Source: Fuerstiella sp. | GTDB taxonomy: Bacteria > Planctomycetota > Planctomycetia > Planctomycetales > Planctomycetaceae | Reading direction: 5' to 3' | Assembly: GCA_029245955.1 (NCBI GenBank) | Contig: JAQWOH010000040.1 | Coordinates: 124,001 to 188,000, forward strand | DNA length: 64,000 nt | Shown here: positions 40,256 through 48,704 of the stretch, piece after piece | Layout: every line of letters starts with the position of its first letter | Numbering within the stretch: position 1 is the first letter of the stretch | Notes under the pieces: generated by a model | The model's input: the letters and a program-made list of their open reading frames with translations, nothing else | What the model was told of the DNA's origin: nothing | The model's database searches: none | Program-made: the position numbers and the translations under genes

Positions 40256-41389
40256 ATGGCTGATATCGCAGAAATTCACGAATTGCTGGAAAGTGTTCGA
40301 GTAACGCTGCACAGCTCCATGAATCCGAACCGAGAACAGCTCGACCGGCTGCATAACGAACTGGATTCCGAAATCCGCTCAGCCAACAAGCGTCTGCGCG
40401 AATGCGACACGTTGCTGGCAGACGGACACCGCAGTGAAGCTATTCAACTGGCAGAACAGGAACCGAATCTCCTGGAGCTCGTTTCCATTCTGGACTTCCC
40501 GGAATTGCCCGAATGGAATGATTTTGTTGCTGAACTCGAACTGACTGTCACGCCCGAATTGCAGATCGATATTGCCACGGATCTGAACGGAGCGTATGCC
40601 GACGACGAACCGCTGGAACGTCTGATGAGACGTTTTCGGGTACACTCACTGGCTCGGGCACCACTTCGAAGCCGTATCGACCTGCTGCGGCAGATTGCAA
40701 AGCGGGACGCCGGATCTGATTACTGGAAGGATGACCTGAAGTCCTATGAACAGACCCGAATTCGACAGATCGCCGACGAAACTCGAGAAGCCATTACGTC
40801 TCGCAACGCTTTCGATCTGCGGCGATTGTCGGACGAGGTGCACAAGAAACAGTGGTCCGTTAAGCCCGACCGCAAGGTTGTGGAACGCCTGGATCACGCG
40901 ATGGTCGAAGTCAGACAGCTTGAATCGGTGTCCCGCTTAACGAGCCTGACTGCGGAGTTCAGCGAAGCGAAATCAGCCGGTGATGCTGAACGGGCAAGAG
41001 AAATCAGTGACACCTGGGATGACCTGGCACAAAAGTGCAGCCAGGAATCAGATGCATTTCAGGAAGCAAAAGCGGCCGTCGCCCCATTGTATCGCTGGCT
41101 TCGCGATCTGGATCAGGAAGAAGAAAACGGGCGACTGTTTGCTGCGGAAATCAAGAAGTTGCAGCGAACGCTGCGATCCGAACAAAGTTCACTGGAAGAA
41201 ATCTATCGACACTACGACGCAGTTGCAGACTTTGAAGGCTTCGACGTTCCCGATGCCGTACAGGCAAGATATGAAGCCAGGCTGACTGAGATCGAGAAAC
41301 AGCGAAAGATGAAGCAGTACATTACCATCGGTGGCATCGGCCTGGGTGTGATTGCGCTGCTGGTCATTGTTGCCATTGTGTTATTCTGA
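40256..41389 (+). CDS. Coiled-coil protein with C-terminal membrane anchor
   Basis: 377 residues from ATG 40256, 63 bases after the GAP1-like gene. There is no signal peptide. Residues 1-350 are almost entirely helical and charged, with heptad-like stretches (SRLTSLTAEFSEAKSAGDAERA, LFAAEIKKLQRTLRSEQSSL). Residues 353-377 are a hydrophobic helix (ITIGGIGLGVIALLVIVAIV) ending the protein: a second tail-anchored protein in the cluster. It has no enzymatic motif. Similar helical membrane partners accompany GAP1/double-GTPase pairs. A scaffold or sensor arm is a reasonable inference. Confidence 0.8.
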   Translation: MADIAEIHELLESVRVTLHSSMNPNREQLDRLHNELDSEIRSANKRLRECDTLLADGHRSEAIQLAEQEPNLLELVSILDFPELPEWNDFVAELELTVTPELQIDIATDLNGAYADDEPLERLMRRFRVHSLARAPLRSRIDLLRQIAKRDAGSDYWKDDLKSYEQTRIRQIADETREAITSRNAFDLRRLSDEVHKKQWSVKPDRKVVERLDHAMVEVRQLESVSRLTSLTAEFSEAKSAGDAERAREISDTWDDLAQKCSQESDAFQEAKAAVAPLYRWLRDLDQEEENGRLFAAEIKKLQRTLRSEQSSLEEIYRHYDAVADFEGFDVPDAVQARYEARLTEIEKQRKMKQYITIGGIGLGVIALLVIVAIVLF

Positions 41390-41471
41390 TGGCGTTACAA
41401 AACAGTCTGTCTGCGCATGTCTTCTGAACGACCGGCGGTGATGGGCGTTCCGCACTAAAGCAAGGTATCAA

Positions 41472-43364
41472 GTGGCTGGTCGTTTCTACATTCGCAACCG
41501 TGGCAAACGGGTCGGTCCGTTGACGATCGACAAACTGCACATGATGGCGAAACGCGGTCGATTCGGTCGACACTACGAAGTGTCAAAGGATGGCAAGCGC
41601 TGGGCCCGTGCAGATGAATTTCCGGAACTCTTCCCGGACGATGGAGCGGCGGACGACGATGAATTCGACGACGAGGAAGACGACGACGAACAGGAAGTCG
41701 ACATAAACGCACCACTCGTGGACGACAGCCCAAAATCTCGCGCTCGGCGGAAAGGTGGCAAAGCATCACGAACTCGGCGCGGAAAGCCACGTGGCGACGC
41801 CGGCGATGCACCGTCATCACGGCGAAGCAGACCGGGACGAGGATCGTCCGGTAGTGACGGCAACGGATCCCGACGTCGTCCAGGCGATGGTGCTGACGAA
41901 CCACCACGTCGCAAGCAACGAGAAAAAGATGACGTCCCGCCCGCCGACAGGAAGGATGCGAAAAAGAAGAAGAAAAAGCAGTCAAAACAGAGCATCTTCG
42001 ATGATGCCGTCGCCAGTCAACCGAAAAAGCAGAAACGTGCCGGACTGATGGGGTTCCTGTTCGGCAGCGGACCGACGGCGGCAGAACAGGAACCTCATCT
42101 GCAGAAGTTGCTGCACGTCCACGGCACGCTGCATGACCTGGGTTTTTCCGTCGACAAGCTTGTCCTTATCGGCTCCGGTGGTGAGCAGATTTCCGTGTCA
42201 GAACATTCCGGCACGGGAGACGGACCGCATCTGCTGGGCCTGCTGACGATCATCGCCTTTCAGTCCAAAACCACCGACATGCACCTTGAACCGACGGCAG
42301 AAGGTGTCGATGTCCGAATGCGTATCGATGGCACTCTGGTACACCTGGTGGAGATCCCCCGAAGTGCCATCAACCGACTGTATGGCATTGTCAAGGTGCT
42401 GTGCGAAACAAAGATGGGCGCCAGCCAGGAAGTGCTGGAAGGCAGTTACTCTGTCGTGGGCCCCAAACGACGCTCGGACTATCGCGTCAGTTTCACTCCC
42501 TCCGTACATGGGCAGAAACTGGCAATTCGCGTGCTGGATGCGGACAACGCACCGCAAACCATGAGGCAACTTGGTGCTCCCGGCCGGATGATAAAAACCA
42601 TCAACACGGTGATGAAGCAGAACGCCGGAATGGTGCTGATGTGCGGTCCAACGGGATCCGGAAAAACAACAACTCTGTATTCAATGCTCCGCAGCGTGGA
42701 CTTTAAGTCGCGAAACGTAATGACACTGGAAGATCCCGTCGAATATCAGATCAATGGAATCACCCAGATTAACATTGATTCTGAGCACGGCAAGAGCTTC
42801 TCTGACATGCTGCCCGCGTTGCTGAGACAGGACCCTGACGTTCTGCTGATCGGCGAGATTCGTGATAAAGAATCCGCAAAGATTGCGATGCAGGCAACGA
42901 TGACCGGTCACCTTGTGCTGTCCACCGTCCACGCTCCGGACACGCTGGCCACTCTGCATCGACTGCTCGATTTGAATGCTGACCCAAACATGGTCGCAGC
43001 AGCGCTGGACCTGATTATGTCTCAACGTCTGCTGAGAAAGCTGTGTCTGGAATGCCGCGCACGGCGGCGCCCGAATGACGACGACAAACGACGGCTGGGG
43101 AACAGCCTTCGCGACGCTGTCTACGATCCTCGCGGTTGCAAGAAATGTCTTGGCACAGGCTACTCCGGCCGCCGCGCGATCTTCGAATTACTGGACGTCA
43201 AGAAACAGGTTGGAGACGCGATCCACGGAGATCCCACAATTGTCGATCTTCGCAAAGCAGTGAAGGGCAAAGGATTCCAGACGCTCCGCGCCAATGGCCA
43301 TTCCCTGATTGGGCAGGGCGTAACAACCTTTCACGAAGTTGATCGTGTCATCGGTGTGGAATAG
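41472..43364 (+). CDS. GspE/PilB-type secretion ATPase with GYF-like N-terminus
   Basis: 630 residues from GTG 41472, with AAGG upstream. Residues 1-55 resemble a GYF_2 domain (YIRNRGKRVGPLTIDKL, KDGKRWARADEFPELF). Residues about 57-180 are disordered, first Asp/Glu-rich, then Lys/Arg-rich. From about 215 the type II secretion ATPase fold begins: N-terminal lobe with TDMHLEPTAEGVDVRMRIDG, Walker A CGPTGSGKTTT (about 390-400), Asp box VMTLEDPVEYQI, Walker B DVLLIGEIRD, His box GHLVLSTVHAPD, and a tetracysteine zinc site (C524-x2-C, C556-x2-C). All catalytic motifs are intact. No pilin, platform protein or secretin gene is near, so the ATPase is an orphan, lying 82 bases after the coiled-coil gene. 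Confidence 0.88.
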   Translation: MAGRFYIRNRGKRVGPLTIDKLHMMAKRGRFGRHYEVSKDGKRWARADEFPELFPDDGAADDDEFDDEEDDDEQEVDINAPLVDDSPKSRARRKGGKASRTRRGKPRGDAGDAPSSRRSRPGRGSSGSDGNGSRRRPGDGADEPPRRKQREKDDVPPADRKDAKKKKKKQSKQSIFDDAVASQPKKQKRAGLMGFLFGSGPTAAEQEPHLQKLLHVHGTLHDLGFSVDKLVLIGSGGEQISVSEHSGTGDGPHLLGLLTIIAFQSKTTDMHLEPTAEGVDVRMRIDGTLVHLVEIPRSAINRLYGIVKVLCETKMGASQEVLEGSYSVVGPKRRSDYRVSFTPSVHGQKLAIRVLDADNAPQTMRQLGAPGRMIKTINTVMKQNAGMVLMCGPTGSGKTTTLYSMLRSVDFKSRNVMTLEDPVEYQINGITQINIDSEHGKSFSDMLPALLRQDPDVLLIGEIRDKESAKIAMQATMTGHLVLSTVHAPDTLATLHRLLDLNADPNMVAAALDLIMSQRLLRKLCLECRARRRPNDDDKRRLGNSLRDAVYDPRGCKKCLGTGYSGRRAIFELLDVKKQVGDAIHGDPTIVDLRKAVKGKGFQTLRANGHSLIGQGVTTFHEVDRVIGVE

Positions 43365-43434
43365 ACCGCACTGATCTCACATTGTTATGCTGACTGTTTA
43401 ACTGATTTTTCCACGTATACCTGAGAGCAACCCA

Positions 43435-43869
43435 ATGATGCGTCTTTTGCTTGCCGGTGTCGTCTGCTGCAGCTTCTGTCTGGCCGCTGATGATGATCCG
43501 AAGCCCCCAACATTTACGCGAGCCGGACATACGACCGACACGCTGGACGTTGTCCGTCAGCGACTCAAAGACAAGAAGGCCATACTGCTGGATGTGCGTG
43601 AAGAAGCCGAATGGGATGCGGGTCACCTGAAGTCAGCGAAGCTTGTGCCGCTGAGTGTCGTAAGAACAGGCCGACTGACGAAGCAGATGCAGAAAAACCT
43701 GCCAAAGGATAAGCCTGTTTATTGTCACTGCAGAAGTGGCGGACGTGTTCTGCAGGTATCGAAAATACTCCGGGCCAAAGGATATGACATCCGCCCACTG
43801 AAGGCCGGATACGAAAAACTAGTGGCCAACGGTTTCGAAAAAGCTGCCCCCCAGCCACCTGCCAGGTAA
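43435..43869 (+). CDS. Exported rhodanese-domain protein
   Basis: 144 residues. ATG 43435 or 43438 both fit a GAGAG ribosome site. A signal peptide (LLLAGVVCCSFCLA) sends it to the periplasm. The rhodanese domain occupies the rest: ILLDVREEAEWDAGHL, then the active-site loop YCHCRSGGRV with Cys99, then KAGYEKLVANGF. It is a single-domain enzyme of normal length that can carry a persulfide on Cys99. It is 70 bases after the secretion ATPase and converges with the selenoprotein-like gene, leaving 52 bases between them. Link with the GTPase cluster may be only positional. Confidence 0.9.
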   Translation: MMRLLLAGVVCCSFCLAADDDPKPPTFTRAGHTTDTLDVVRQRLKDKKAILLDVREEAEWDAGHLKSAKLVPLSVVRTGRLTKQMQKNLPKDKPVYCHCRSGGRVLQVSKILRAKGYDIRPLKAGYEKLVANGFEKAAPQPPAR

Positions 43870-43921
43870 GCTGAACAGCCGGAAGATCTCAGTAACGGCA
43901 GCGGGATGACACACTCGCCGG

Positions 43922-44980
43922 TTATCGTCCCGGCCTGCCGCCACGTCGCCCGGGAAATCCACCGCGCCCGCCACGATCAATTCTCCCGTCACCGTCGCGG
44001 TCCTCGCCGTACGGCACAGCGCCCTCGAAGTAGATGCCCAGCTGCTCTCCTTTCGCAACATGACCTGAATAGACCTTTTTAGCGGTGGACTTTGCGAATT
44101 CCGTGTTGGCGACCAGCAGCGCCGTCAGAATATCGGCGTTGGAGGTGTTCAGCGGCAATTGAGTCATCACCGTTCCGTCCAGGCCGAATTCCCCCGGGCG
44201 AATGACGACAATTCCCGCTCCGTCCTTCACCCCTGCCACCGTTTTCCGCCATTCGTAATCTTTTTCGAAGTCGATGTGGAAGCGACCAATAATACGGTCA
44301 TCACTGACGACAGAGCCCAGAGACCTGCGCAGCGGTGCAATCTGATCACTCGGGCCGTTCACTACCACAAGTACACGCTGATCTGCTGCAGCCACATTCA
44401 ATGCCTGACGCACACTGTGAAAGTCCTGCACCTCTGTCTGCTTCACGTCCGCCCTGGGTGGATAGAGTGCGGCCACAAGCTTCATTTGCTCCACGCAGGA
44501 TGAAACATTGCGGCCCAGCACCATTTCCGGGCTGCGGCCAGCCCTTGACAGCCAGCCCTGGCCACCAGGTGACAGCAGACAAAATGCACTGTTCTCAAAT
44601 CTTCCGTCCAGAAACGTACGAACATATTTCTGGTGCTCTTCACTTTCATATGAATCAATCCTTACACATACGAAAGCACGAGACACTTCAATAAACTCGT
44701 TGGACGCGAACAGACCGTTCTGCGTTGCTGTATAGCCAGGTCAGAAGACTCCCGATATACCGTGACACTGCGTGGCTGCAGCGACGAACATGATCGGCCG
44801 CCCACTGCGTTTCGCTTCTGAAAGACCTGTCTCCCACGTCGTATACCACGCGATACCGGGTTCGCCCAGGTCCAGATCCGAAGCGCCCAGATCTGACGGC
44901 CGAGGGCCCCCCTGGCCACAAGCCAGAATACACAGCGACAGCGCGCAGAGCGCTGAGGTCATGGTTGCAAATTTACTCAT
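43922..44980 (-). CDS. Candidate selenoprotein: thioredoxin-like lipoprotein with in-frame TGA
   Basis: 352 residues if TGA at 44743-44741 (codon 80) is read as selenocysteine. ATG 44980 starts a lipoprotein signal with lipobox ILAC (Cys21). A thioredoxin_7-like opening follows (WETGLSEAKRSGRPIMFVAA) and the site region reads QCHGISGVF-U-PGY. The same frame continues without a stop through 18 codons to SRAFVCVRIDSYES, matching the FV.V.vD strand of the fold, and on to 43922. Near the C-terminus DRDGDGRID is an EF-hand-like calcium loop before a Gly/Arg-rich tail. Split calling gives two halves, each lacking part of the fold. A SECIS-like hairpin lies just after the TGA. A nonsense mutation of a Trp, Arg or Cys codon is the alternative. 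Confidence 0.7.
44705..44724 (-). promoter_or_regulatory. SECIS-like hairpin
   Basis: On the minus strand, starting 16 bases after the in-frame TGA, CGC-A-GAAC pairs with GUUC-GCG around a five-base loop GGUCU. This gives seven base pairs, a single bulged A and a G-rich apical loop 24 bases from the UGA. Known bacterial SECIS elements have a bulged hairpin in this distance range, and the E. coli fdhF element carries the same GGUCU in its loop, which SelB binds. It lies inside the coding sequence, as bacterial SECIS elements do. Confidence 0.6.
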
Positions 44981-45301
44981 TGATACATCGAGCGATACTG
45001 GTATGTGGGGAACAACGGGCGAAACGAATCGACGTCGCTCTATCTTTAAACCCACAGGCCGCCACCAATCGTCGCGCGGAATGAAAAAAGACGATCAGCA
45101 GCGGGAAATCGATCAGCTGATTCCGCTCAGAAGTACTTAAACGCACTGTTGGTGCCACACACAAGCCACAACCTGAACTACATACGCGGCAGACAGTAGG
45201 CCGCGTGAATTGCACAGGCCGCAGCAGATAAAACGCCGCACTGCTTGAGTGCTGGTATTCTGAGGCAGCCACTGAGCGAGCGGTCTTTGTTAGAAGACAC
45301 T

Positions 45302-45337
45302 AACCACAGAGCCGGTGGTACTACCGGCTCTGTGGTT
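45302..45337. repeat. Perfect 15-bp inverted repeat
   Basis: AACCACAGAGCCGGT (45302-45316) is followed by a six-base spacer and its exact reverse complement (45323-45337). It lies in a roughly 630-base gene-free interval (44981-45610) that otherwise shows nothing recognisable. It could be a terminator for the minus strand, where a T-containing stretch follows, or a protein-binding palindrome. Confidence 0.7.
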
Positions 45338-45610
45338 GCAAGCGGCAGATCGTTGCGGACCTGGTCCTGGATCCCGAAAGTTAGTCTGATCCCCGGACAG
45401 CGTGGGGACATGAACGGGCCAGCCGACAGTTTGCGCTGGCACAACTGCTACAACCGTTTTCCCATCTTCCCGGAAAGGCACAACCGTCAAGGTCGCAGTC
45501 GGTGTTGCATTTCAGCATCACAACGTTGACAAGAATTAACGTCAGCATTGCTGTTCGGACCTAGATTTCAACGGAACCCCAACGATTTCCCCTTTGAAAG
45601 CTCCACCTCA

Positions 45611-46648
45611 ATGATCTGCCGAACAAATCCGACCATCGTTCTGATAGGTGCCGGTGCCGTCTCAAAAACATACGCGAAGGCATTTTCAGAAGGTCTGCCG
45701 CTTAAGATCGCAGCCGTTGCTGACGTGCAGCTGGAAGCCGCTGAAGAAGTTGCCGCCATCGTCGGCGCTCAGGCTTTTGATGACGTCGAAACAATGATCG
45801 CGGAGGTTCTGCCAACAGTGGCAATCGTTTGCACACCACCGGTTACCCACACCGACATCTGCACTGAACTCATGAACATGGGTATTCACGTGCTGTGCGA
45901 ACAACCACTGGCCGTCAAATCGCATGACGCACACCGGATGATCAACGTCTCAAAGACCAACGACGTTGTGTTCACAATGGGATCGCAATTTCGTTTCGCA
46001 GAGGATGTCCAGGAAACTCAACGCCTTCTCAACTCCGGTATTCTGGGAGACATTGTCCTGTACGAGAACACGTTCGCTGGACAGGTGGACATGTCGCAAC
46101 GGTGGAATTCCGTACCCCAGATCAGTGGCGGTGGTGTTCTGATTGACCGTGGCACACACTCTGTGGATATCATGCGATTCCTGCTGGGTTCAATCATCGA
46201 TCTGCAGGTCGTCGAAGGACGCCGAACTCAGATGCCGGACGTCGAAGACACTGTGCGACTGTTCCTGCGATCGGAATCCGGAGCAGCCGGCAGCATTAAT
46301 CTTTCGTGGAGCATCAATAACGTAAAGTCACACTTCATCAGCGTGTACGGTTCAGAAGGAACGTTGCTGGTTGGCTGGAACGAGTCGAAGTATCGTCGCA
46401 ACGATGGCGACTGGACCGTCTTTGGAAACGGCTACGACGAAGTGGCGGCATTCAGAAGTCAGATCCTGAATTTTGTCGAAGCGGTGGATAGTGGTCAGGA
46501 CCTGCTGGTCAGTCCCGAAGACGCGCTGGCATCCGTGATGGCAATTGAAACTGCATACGAAGCACTGCGTACCCAGCAATGGCGGCCCGTTACCGAAAGA
46601 CAGGAACCGTGGTCCCGTCCGTCTACCACGAACTACGTTTCACCGTAA
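45611..46648 (+). CDS. Gfo/Idh/MocA family oxidoreductase
   Basis: 345 residues from ATG 45611; the longer frame from 45548 adds an unlikely tail. The Rossmann domain opens with TIVLIGAGAVSKTYAKAF. The family motif normally EKP is EQP here (HVLCEQPLAVK), a substitution of the conserved Lys-containing tripeptide's first part only; the Pro is kept but the Lys is replaced by Gln. Since that Lys is generally thought catalytic or cofactor-contacting, this member may be altered or inactive. The C-terminal domain keeps GGGVLIDRGTHSVDIMRFL with the expected His. Single gene; substrate unknown. Confidence 0.88.
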   Translation: MICRTNPTIVLIGAGAVSKTYAKAFSEGLPLKIAAVADVQLEAAEEVAAIVGAQAFDDVETMIAEVLPTVAIVCTPPVTHTDICTELMNMGIHVLCEQPLAVKSHDAHRMINVSKTNDVVFTMGSQFRFAEDVQETQRLLNSGILGDIVLYENTFAGQVDMSQRWNSVPQISGGGVLIDRGTHSVDIMRFLLGSIIDLQVVEGRRTQMPDVEDTVRLFLRSESGAAGSINLSWSINNVKSHFISVYGSEGTLLVGWNESKYRRNDGDWTVFGNGYDEVAAFRSQILNFVEAVDSGQDLLVSPEDALASVMAIETAYEALRTQQWRPVTERQEPWSRPSTTNYVSP

Positions 46649-46672
46649 GGTCGCCCCTTGTCGATTGGTAGC

Positions 46673-46797
46673 CCGCTTCGCAGCTGCGAATGTCCCACGG
46701 TGCCGTTGGCGCGGAAACCCGGCACCCGTCCCCGCTGCGAAGCGGATATTCCCCGTGGTTTAGACCCGGTTATCAGAGCGACGGCAGCTGTGCCGTC
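46673..46797. repeat. Nested hairpins after the oxidoreductase gene
   Basis: CCGCTTCGCAG (46673-46683) pairs exactly with CTGCGAAGCGG (46735-46745). Inside it ACGGTGCCG (46697-46705) pairs with CGGCACCCGT (46720-46729) with one bulge. A separate hairpin follows: GACGGCA (46780-46786), loop GCTG, TGCCGTC (46791-46797). The 14-base palindrome TTCGCAGCTGCGAA (46677-46690) offers an alternative pairing. The rest of the 46649-47149 interval has no recognisable gene. It may be a structured RNA, a terminator array or a REP-like element. Confidence 0.5.
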
Positions 46798-47149
46798 CGG
46801 TCGCCGAGGCTTTCCTTCAGACTTGCTGAGAGTCGAACGCGGCACAGCATTCGTGAACAGGCACGGGGACTCGGCACGTCACGACATGAAAGGATGGCTC
46901 CCAACAGTGTCACCGTAGCAAAGCGGCACTGCTGATCGCTGCGAAATCCGGACGTTCTCATCGCTCGAGAGCCGCTTACCCTCGATTTCGGTGCACTTGG
47001 GTCCTGCTGCAGCAAGAACTTCGGCATTCACTTCCCGTATCACCACGTTTGTGTAGGATTCCCATTTTTGCGGTGAAGAGCTTGGCCGCAGCGCGGCCTT
47101 CACTGCCAAATTTTTGCAAATTGACTACTCAGGGAACACAACACCAGCG

Positions 47150-47992
47150 ATGGCCAGGGAAAAACCAAAATTAAGATCGGACAAGCCGAGCATGGCCGAG
47201 ACCGCCGACAAGTTCCTGTGCTACCAACAGTCAGTGCAGTCGCCGGATCACGAAATCGACATGTTTGACCAGGCGTTCGATGATGCTTTTGAACGCGAGC
47301 CTGTGTCTTTGCGGGAAGATTTCTGCGGAACCTTCGCCGTTTGTTGTGAATGGGTAAAACGCGGCAAGAAACGAACGGCCATAGGCATCGACTTTTGTCC
47401 CGAAACGCTGCAGTGGGGACGAGACAACAATCTGTCACAACTGAAGAAGTCTCAGGCAAAACGCATCCAGTTGCTGGAACAGGATGTGCGTGTACACGAT
47501 GAACCAACAGTTGACGTACTGGCCGCACAGAACTTTTCGTTCTGGATTTTCAAGACTCGTAAGGAAGTCATCGAATATTTTCGAGTTGCCTACTCGAACC
47601 TTAACGAACAGGGCATCATGGTGATGGACATGATGGGCGGTGGAGCCTGTTATGACGAAACAAAAACAGACAAACGCACGATCAGGAAAGGAAAAAAGGG
47701 ATTTCAATATCGCTGGCAGCAGGCCCGATACAATCCCGCCACGGCGGACGCCAGCTTCTACATTCACTTTAAGTTTGCTGACGGAAGCCGGATGAAACGT
47801 GCATTCGAGTACCACTGGCGGTTCTGGACCATTCCCGAAGTCCGTGAGATGCTGGCAGAAGCAGGTTTTTCCGAGAGCCACGTTTACTGGGAACTGGAAG
47901 ACGAAAACGGCGAAGATTCCGGTGAGTGGCAGCGTAGTGAAGATCCGCCCAGCAACCCCGTCTGGCTGTGCTACATCGTGGGAATCAAATGA
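47150..47992 (+). CDS. Class I SAM-dependent methyltransferase
   Basis: 280 residues from ATG 47150; the in-frame start at 47114 adds 12 residues of no clear use. The N-terminus (MAETADKFLCYQQSVQSPDHEIDMFDQAF) precedes a SAM-binding core: SLREDFCGTFAVCCEWVKRG replaces the usual DxGxGxG loop with DFCGTF, AIGIDFCPETLQWG is the second strand with the acidic residue, and LLEQDVRV the third. The aromatic-rich C-terminal half (NFSFWIFKTRKEVIEYF, EYHWRFWTIPEVREML) is consistent with a small-molecule methyltransferase. The stop overlaps the next start as ATGA, so the two genes are translationally coupled. Substrate unknown. Confidence 0.82.
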   Translation: MAREKPKLRSDKPSMAETADKFLCYQQSVQSPDHEIDMFDQAFDDAFEREPVSLREDFCGTFAVCCEWVKRGKKRTAIGIDFCPETLQWGRDNNLSQLKKSQAKRIQLLEQDVRVHDEPTVDVLAAQNFSFWIFKTRKEVIEYFRVAYSNLNEQGIMVMDMMGGGACYDETKTDKRTIRKGKKGFQYRWQQARYNPATADASFYIHFKFADGSRMKRAFEYHWRFWTIPEVREMLAEAGFSESHVYWELEDENGEDSGEWQRSEDPPSNPVWLCYIVGIK

Positions 47993-48378
47993 ATCTGTTT
48001 ATGAGCAAAAGCAGTCGCACCACCGGACGGTATATCCTGCGTGCTGTAGCGATTGCACTGATTCTGGCCGGTGGACTTAAGCTGCTGAATTATGGTGCGG
48101 AAGATATGATCGAAGGCCTGCAGAAGGCCAACCTGATTCAACACGTCACTTTGATCAGCGTCACTGCCATCGTTTGCGGCATACTGTTGCTGATTCCTCG
48201 TACAGCCATATTCGGACTGTTGATGTCGTCAGCCTATTGGGGCGGCGCGATCGTCGCCCACCTGACTTATGACGATTCGATTGTGATGCCTGGCAGCTTC
48301 CTGGGCCTGCTGTGGGTCGGACACTGGCTCAGCACGTGTACAACAGGCACAGCGACACAACACGACGATGCGGGCTGA
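47989..48378 (+). CDS. DoxX-like small membrane protein
   Basis: 129 residues. The start ATG 47989 overlaps the methyltransferase stop (ATGA). Four hydrophobic helices are visible: YILRAVAIALILAGGLKLL, VTLISVTAIVCGILLLI, IFGLLMSSAYWGGAIVAHL and PGSFLGLLWVGHWL. The helix pattern with GLLMSSAYWGGAIVAHL is that of DoxX/DoxD-like proteins. Their role is unclear, sometimes linked to redox or thiosulfate metabolism. Coupling with the methyltransferase suggests joint function. Confidence 0.8.
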   Translation: MNLFMSKSSRTTGRYILRAVAIALILAGGLKLLNYGAEDMIEGLQKANLIQHVTLISVTAIVCGILLLIPRTAIFGLLMSSAYWGGAIVAHLTYDDSIVMPGSFLGLLWVGHWLSTCTTGTATQHDDAG

Positions 48379-48704
48379 ATTGCCTGCAGAGCGATGACTC
48401 GCACATCGAGCCGGCAAAATGGCCGGGATTCGTAGCTCGCCGCGTTGCAAGGGGCCTACAGAATTGCGAGATGCGGTGGTCGAGATCCGCACGCCCCCCA
48501 TTCCACGCGGCCGGCGGAAGGACACAGTGGTTGAAGGCCGTTGCGGGAAGCGGCGACTTACCTCGAATCCGGCGAAGGACGTCGCTCGTACGATGATTGG
48601 CACATCAGAGGCGTCTGCGATTATCATTCGTGGACACTCGTTGTTCCTCTGCTTTCGCTTTGGCGATGGCAGACTGTCTTAGTGTGATATTCAAAGGTAT
48701 CCAA
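48379..48704. other. Intergenic region, GC-rich, no gene seen
   Basis: About 325 bases. Short frames extend upstream of the sulfatase-esterase start, but they lack a signal or homologous motif. No tRNA-like fold is convincing. Confidence 0.5.

Noticed and set aside
44741..45055. Separate 104-residue protein ending at TGA 44741
   Set aside because: It is the first part of the longer TGA-containing gene; the fold continues in the same frame beyond the TGA.
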